Source: Dimorphilus gyrociliatus
Lineage: Eukaryota; Annelida; Polychaeta; Dinophilidae
Assembly: GCA_904063045.1 (NCBI GenBank)
Contig: CAJFCJ010000021.1
Span: 434,001-498,000, forward strand
Direction of reading: 5' to 3'
DNA: 64,000 nucleotides
Positions 60,706 to 64,000 of this stretch are shown here, in pieces. The position numbers were made by a program, and so were the translations under genes. The notes below the pieces were generated by a model. It worked only from the letters and a program-made list of their open reading frames with translations. It did no database searches and was not told the DNA's origin. Numbering within the stretch: the first letter of the stretch is position 1; every line of letters starts with the position of its first letter.

Positions 60706-63385
60706 GAAGAAAGTGTTGAAAATTATCTTAATCTACTTTCATTTTTATAAAATACATTATATTCAGTATATATATATATACAGTATAAATATATATTTTC
60801 TGTATATATAATATATATACAGTATATATACACCCACTCTTAGGTTTCAGGGAATTTCGTTCCGGTTCATTGAACAAATCAACGGAAAATGAGTTTCTCA
60901 TTCCCGTACTGTTTGTGATACAGAGTGCCTAATATATATATATATATATACTGTATTTGAAAATTCAAATTCTTTATATATACATTTATAAAAGCCAAAA
61001 TATAAAAAGAAAATCTGTAGCAAAGCTGAAGTATTATTCTCCTTCCTCCAAAATACGAGATAACACAAGTAACCATGGAAACTTGGCTTTCTATTGTATA
61101 CTGATATGATATTATTCAGTGTAAACAAACAAGGACTAAATTTTTCATTTAGAAACATACTTATAATAACAATAATGAGATAAAGTAAATAAAATGTACA
61201 TAATATTCAATGTATTAAATGTTTATTTGCCCTTTAAAAACCTTTGGTAGCATGCTACTATAAATATCATGTATTTCCTATATTAGCATATCTAATCTAT
61301 AAAAATGCTATATACTTTGCATCGAACTTTCGGGCTTTTTTTGCATGTTAAATAGAAACAAAGTTTCTATTATCTGCTATTATTATTAATTTTTTCTTTT
61401 TTTTCCTTCTTTCTTTCTTTCTCTCTTTCTTCTTCTCCTTTTACATTCATATTTTTGTAGATTTTTATTAATAATTATCCTTCTTTCGTTGAAAGATAAC
61501 TAAGGTAAACGCCGCCTTATTTTAGTATAGATTGATAAGAAGTAAAACGTATAAAACATACTGTATATATACATATATGAAATTCCATTGAAAGCAGATT
61601 GTATATAGATCCTTAAACGTTCTAATAGCAATATTATTCAATTTTATAGATGCTATATTATACTCTATATTTCAATTACTATTACGAACAAAGATAGATT
61701 AAGAATCTTTATATAGTAGTAGATAGTTTCTCGTTAACGATAATAAGGGTAGTAGTAATAGAGAATATTCAAAAATAGTAATGTTTCTTCAAAGAGTAAA
61801 CAAGCAACAGTTGAAATTTGCCAAAAATATATTTTTCTCTTTCTTCTTAAATAATTATATCAGTAGAATAGATAAAGTAAGATGAGGAAAAATGAAAGGA
61901 ATCACTAATGAAATGTTTCGGAAAAATCAAAAGAGTAGATTCTGCTAGGGGATCTACTCAACTTACTACAAACAATTTTAAAGATGTATAACAAACTTAA
62001 ATAACTAGGAAAATATTTTGATATAATTGGCTATCGTATGAGTTTTAAAAATTATTGAAGTCAGAACAAGAATAAGAAGAAAGAGAGTATCTTTCTTTTC
62101 CTACTTTCATTCTTATAATTTTCTCCATAAAATCATATAGATTACCTTTCATCATAAGTAACTATTGTTGAAATGTTCTAATAAAACATTCACATCTCTT
62201 AAATTGGAAAAGAGACGCCTAATTTTTGTTCTATACAGTATATACTTTAAAGATTGTATAGTTTAGATCATTTTTAAAAAACTATCATAATCTTAATATA
62301 ATCACTGCTATAAATCAGACAGTACCGGTTTTACTGCTTTATAAACATATTTGTCTATTTTTTTCAGTTTTTTTCCCCTAAAATTGCTTATCTTACCTAC
62401 TTCAGAATTATAAATAGTAATTTCTTTTTTATCAATCTCTAACTTTTAACTTTATGCTGAAATTTTACTTTTTTTTAATAGTTTTTCTGATAAAAATAAT
62501 ACTAATACAACAAAAAGAAATTAGGAATTAGGAATTTATGAATTCAGCTGAAAAAATAAAACTTGATGAATCATATTTGATTAATATAGACATAATAACG
62601 ATATGTTGGTAAATCAACAGAAATTACTTTAGTGCTATTATTTATGTAATTACTCTGTAAAAATCTCTCTCTCTCTTTCTTTCTCTAAAGAAACCATACT
62701 ATTCCAAAAATTGCCCTATAAACTACTGATATACTACAAAAATTATATCATTAGTTTGGTAATAAATACTTCCAAGAAATGGGAAGAAATGTTTCTATTT
62801 CTAACTTTAAAAGAAAAACAAATTTGCCAATTTCAATTATATCGCTCAAGAAGACAAGCTGAACTAGCCATCAACCTATGTAAAAACGCAAGAGGAAAAT
62901 ACTATCTGTATTAAATATATATATATATATACAGTATTATAAGATTATATGCAAAAACGTCTAATTAAATTGCTCTGCTAATGAACACCAGATGTTCAAA
63001 CATTTTAAAATATCTCTAAAGAAAATTAACTGTTTTCCATCTATTTTTTTTTCTCCATAATTTTTGTCCTTCTTATCAAACCTATCAGACCTTAATATCT
63101 GCGCGTCTATATTGTTGTTATAGATGTAGATTATCAACTATGATTGTAGGATACAAAGTTCTTATGGCGTGTGCTAATATATCTTTTATTAAATTAAATT
63201 CTTCTGGGAAGAGTAGTAAGAAAACTTTATAGCATGAAGATTTGAGATTTTAAATTTGAAGGAAAAAAAGCGAATTTAGATATCCTTTCTCTCTTAGAAG
63301 TAACAGACAGGAAAATGATCTCCTAAAGAGAGAGAGAAAGAGTCAGGGTAAAAAAGAAAGACTTGGTTTATTATATTGTTGTACA
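60706..63385. other. AT-rich DNA downstream of cluster gene C
   Basis: 2.7 kb. It carries many AT runs with ATACAGTAT-type cores (60773-60795, 60811-60830, 60941-60958, 61557-61575, 62232-62246, 62921-62938) and a pyrimidine tract at about 61390-61443. A 67-codon frame at 62711-62914 has a slightly more coding-like second half (YRSRRQAELAINLCKNARGK) but no recognisable match. Confidence 0.45.
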
Positions 63386-63431
63386 ATGAAGGGAATATTG
63401 ATTTTTCTTTTAGGATCTTTTTCATTTCTTA
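63386..63431 (+). CDS. Possible signal-peptide exon of a further cluster gene
   Basis: ATG at 63386 opens MKGILIFLLGSFSFL, which resembles the signal exons of genes B and C. A phase 1 donor in CTTA|GTACAT would mimic the TCTA|GTTAGT donor of gene B. Reading on instead meets a stop at once. No convincing second exon appears before the window ends at 64000, so this is only a candidate. Confidence 0.3.
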
Positions 63432-64000
63432 GTACATTTTAAGGTGAGTTTTCTTTGAAGAATTTACTCTGAAGTGAATTTATGAAAATCGTAATTCACA
63501 AAGAAAATTGACTTTAAAGTTCTTCCTGAATATAATTAAATTAAATAAAATCTTATAAAATAAACTCTTGTGTGTGTTATATACTGAAGAACTGATATAC
63601 TCTGATTTATCGCTTGCATGTAAAAGTCTACAACGAATCATACGTATTGATAACAAAGGCTAAATGCTCAAAGACATATAACCACTAAACTTGTTCTTTC
63701 TTGCTTTCTTTTTCTTATCCAAAAAATTAAGCTAGTAATTGATAAGAATACTCTTTCTAATTTCAGCAATAAAGTATGTAATCTGGTTTCCATAGTTACT
63801 TTGAAAATGTTTTCAACGTTTCCTTCAACTTTTTTGTGATATATATATTATGTTTCCTTACTTGTGTATCTTCTTTTCAAGTTGTATCTTCTAGATCTTC
63901 TCTTTTCCGGATAATTTCTATAAAATTATGATTCCGTTAGTCGATCCATTACAAAGTGTAAGATAGGCCAACACTATTTTCCCGAAAAGTTAAAACTTTC
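63432..64000. other. Right-end AT-rich DNA
   Basis: No exon is recognised. TTTCTAATTTCAG at 63754-63766 is a good splice-acceptor-like sequence, but the frame after it stops within ten codons in the phase that the 63386 exon would need. Confidence 0.4.

Noticed and set aside
62711-62914. 67-codon frame with a slightly coding-like second half
   Set aside because: No conserved motif, no clear partner exons and no homology I recognise; noted in the intergenic entry only.
1-64000. Transposons, viral insertions, CRISPR arrays, tRNA or rRNA genes
   Set aside because: No transposase, reverse transcriptase, capsid or integrase motifs, no regular spacer repeats, and no tRNA or rRNA sequence I could recognise by eye; a tRNAscan or RepeatMasker run could still find short ones.

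Overview
The window is animal nuclear DNA. It is AT-rich, with many spliced genes of conserved metazoan families, mostly short introns (about 60-100 bases is common) with GT/AG ends, and no operons, plasmid, phage or CRISPR features. The gene set (atoh8/net, cpsf6, storkhead-box, aagab, rwdd3, sdhaf1, nim1k, c1galt1, a polycystin-1-like gene and a local peptide-receptor-like GPCR pair) and the compact layout suggest a small-genome bilaterian, most likely a lophotrochozoan such as an annelid. That placement is an inference; no marker gene settles it.

Layout. 1-7.5 kb: the 3' end of an ATOH8/net bHLH gene (+), a complete PhzF/PBLD-family gene (-), then AT-rich and simple-sequence DNA ending in a newly assembled three-exon gene for an 89-residue secreted six-cysteine peptide (-). 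11.5-19 kb: CPSF6 (-) and a Storkhead-box winged-helix gene (+), head to head across 222 bases. 20.9-24.7 kb: a MET-like receptor kinase with almost no ectodomain (-) and AAGAB (+), head to head across 85 bases. 25.2-35.9 kb: a broken GPCR copy, its intact intronless paralogue and a 2,438-residue polycystin-1-like gene, all on the minus strand. 36.6 kb: SDHAF1 (-). 40.2-52.8 kb: a mucin-like single-pass membrane protein (+), a core-1 galactosyltransferase (+), RWDD3 (-) and NIM1 kinase (+). 54-64 kb: a tandem set of small single-pass membrane proteins (+), of which two are clear paralogues with a four-cysteine ectodomain, one upstream neighbour has only a membrane segment and tail, and a possible further signal-peptide exon lies at 63.4 kb.

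I built gene models by joining exons at GT/AG sites and requiring the reading frame to close. For every multi-exon model the total coding length divides by three and the internal phases agree. Exon coordinates are in each entry.

How the genes relate. Most are unrelated housekeeping or signalling genes sharing compact intergenic space; the three head-to-head pairs probably share promoters. The most promising undescribed material is the 54-61 kb membrane-protein cluster, the six-cysteine peptide with mirror-symmetric cysteine spacing, and the receptor kinase that kept a MET-like kinase domain but lacks the semaphorin ectodomain. Two short motifs (TAGGCCTA, and ATACAGTAT with its complement) recur across non-coding DNA far more often than I would expect by chance.
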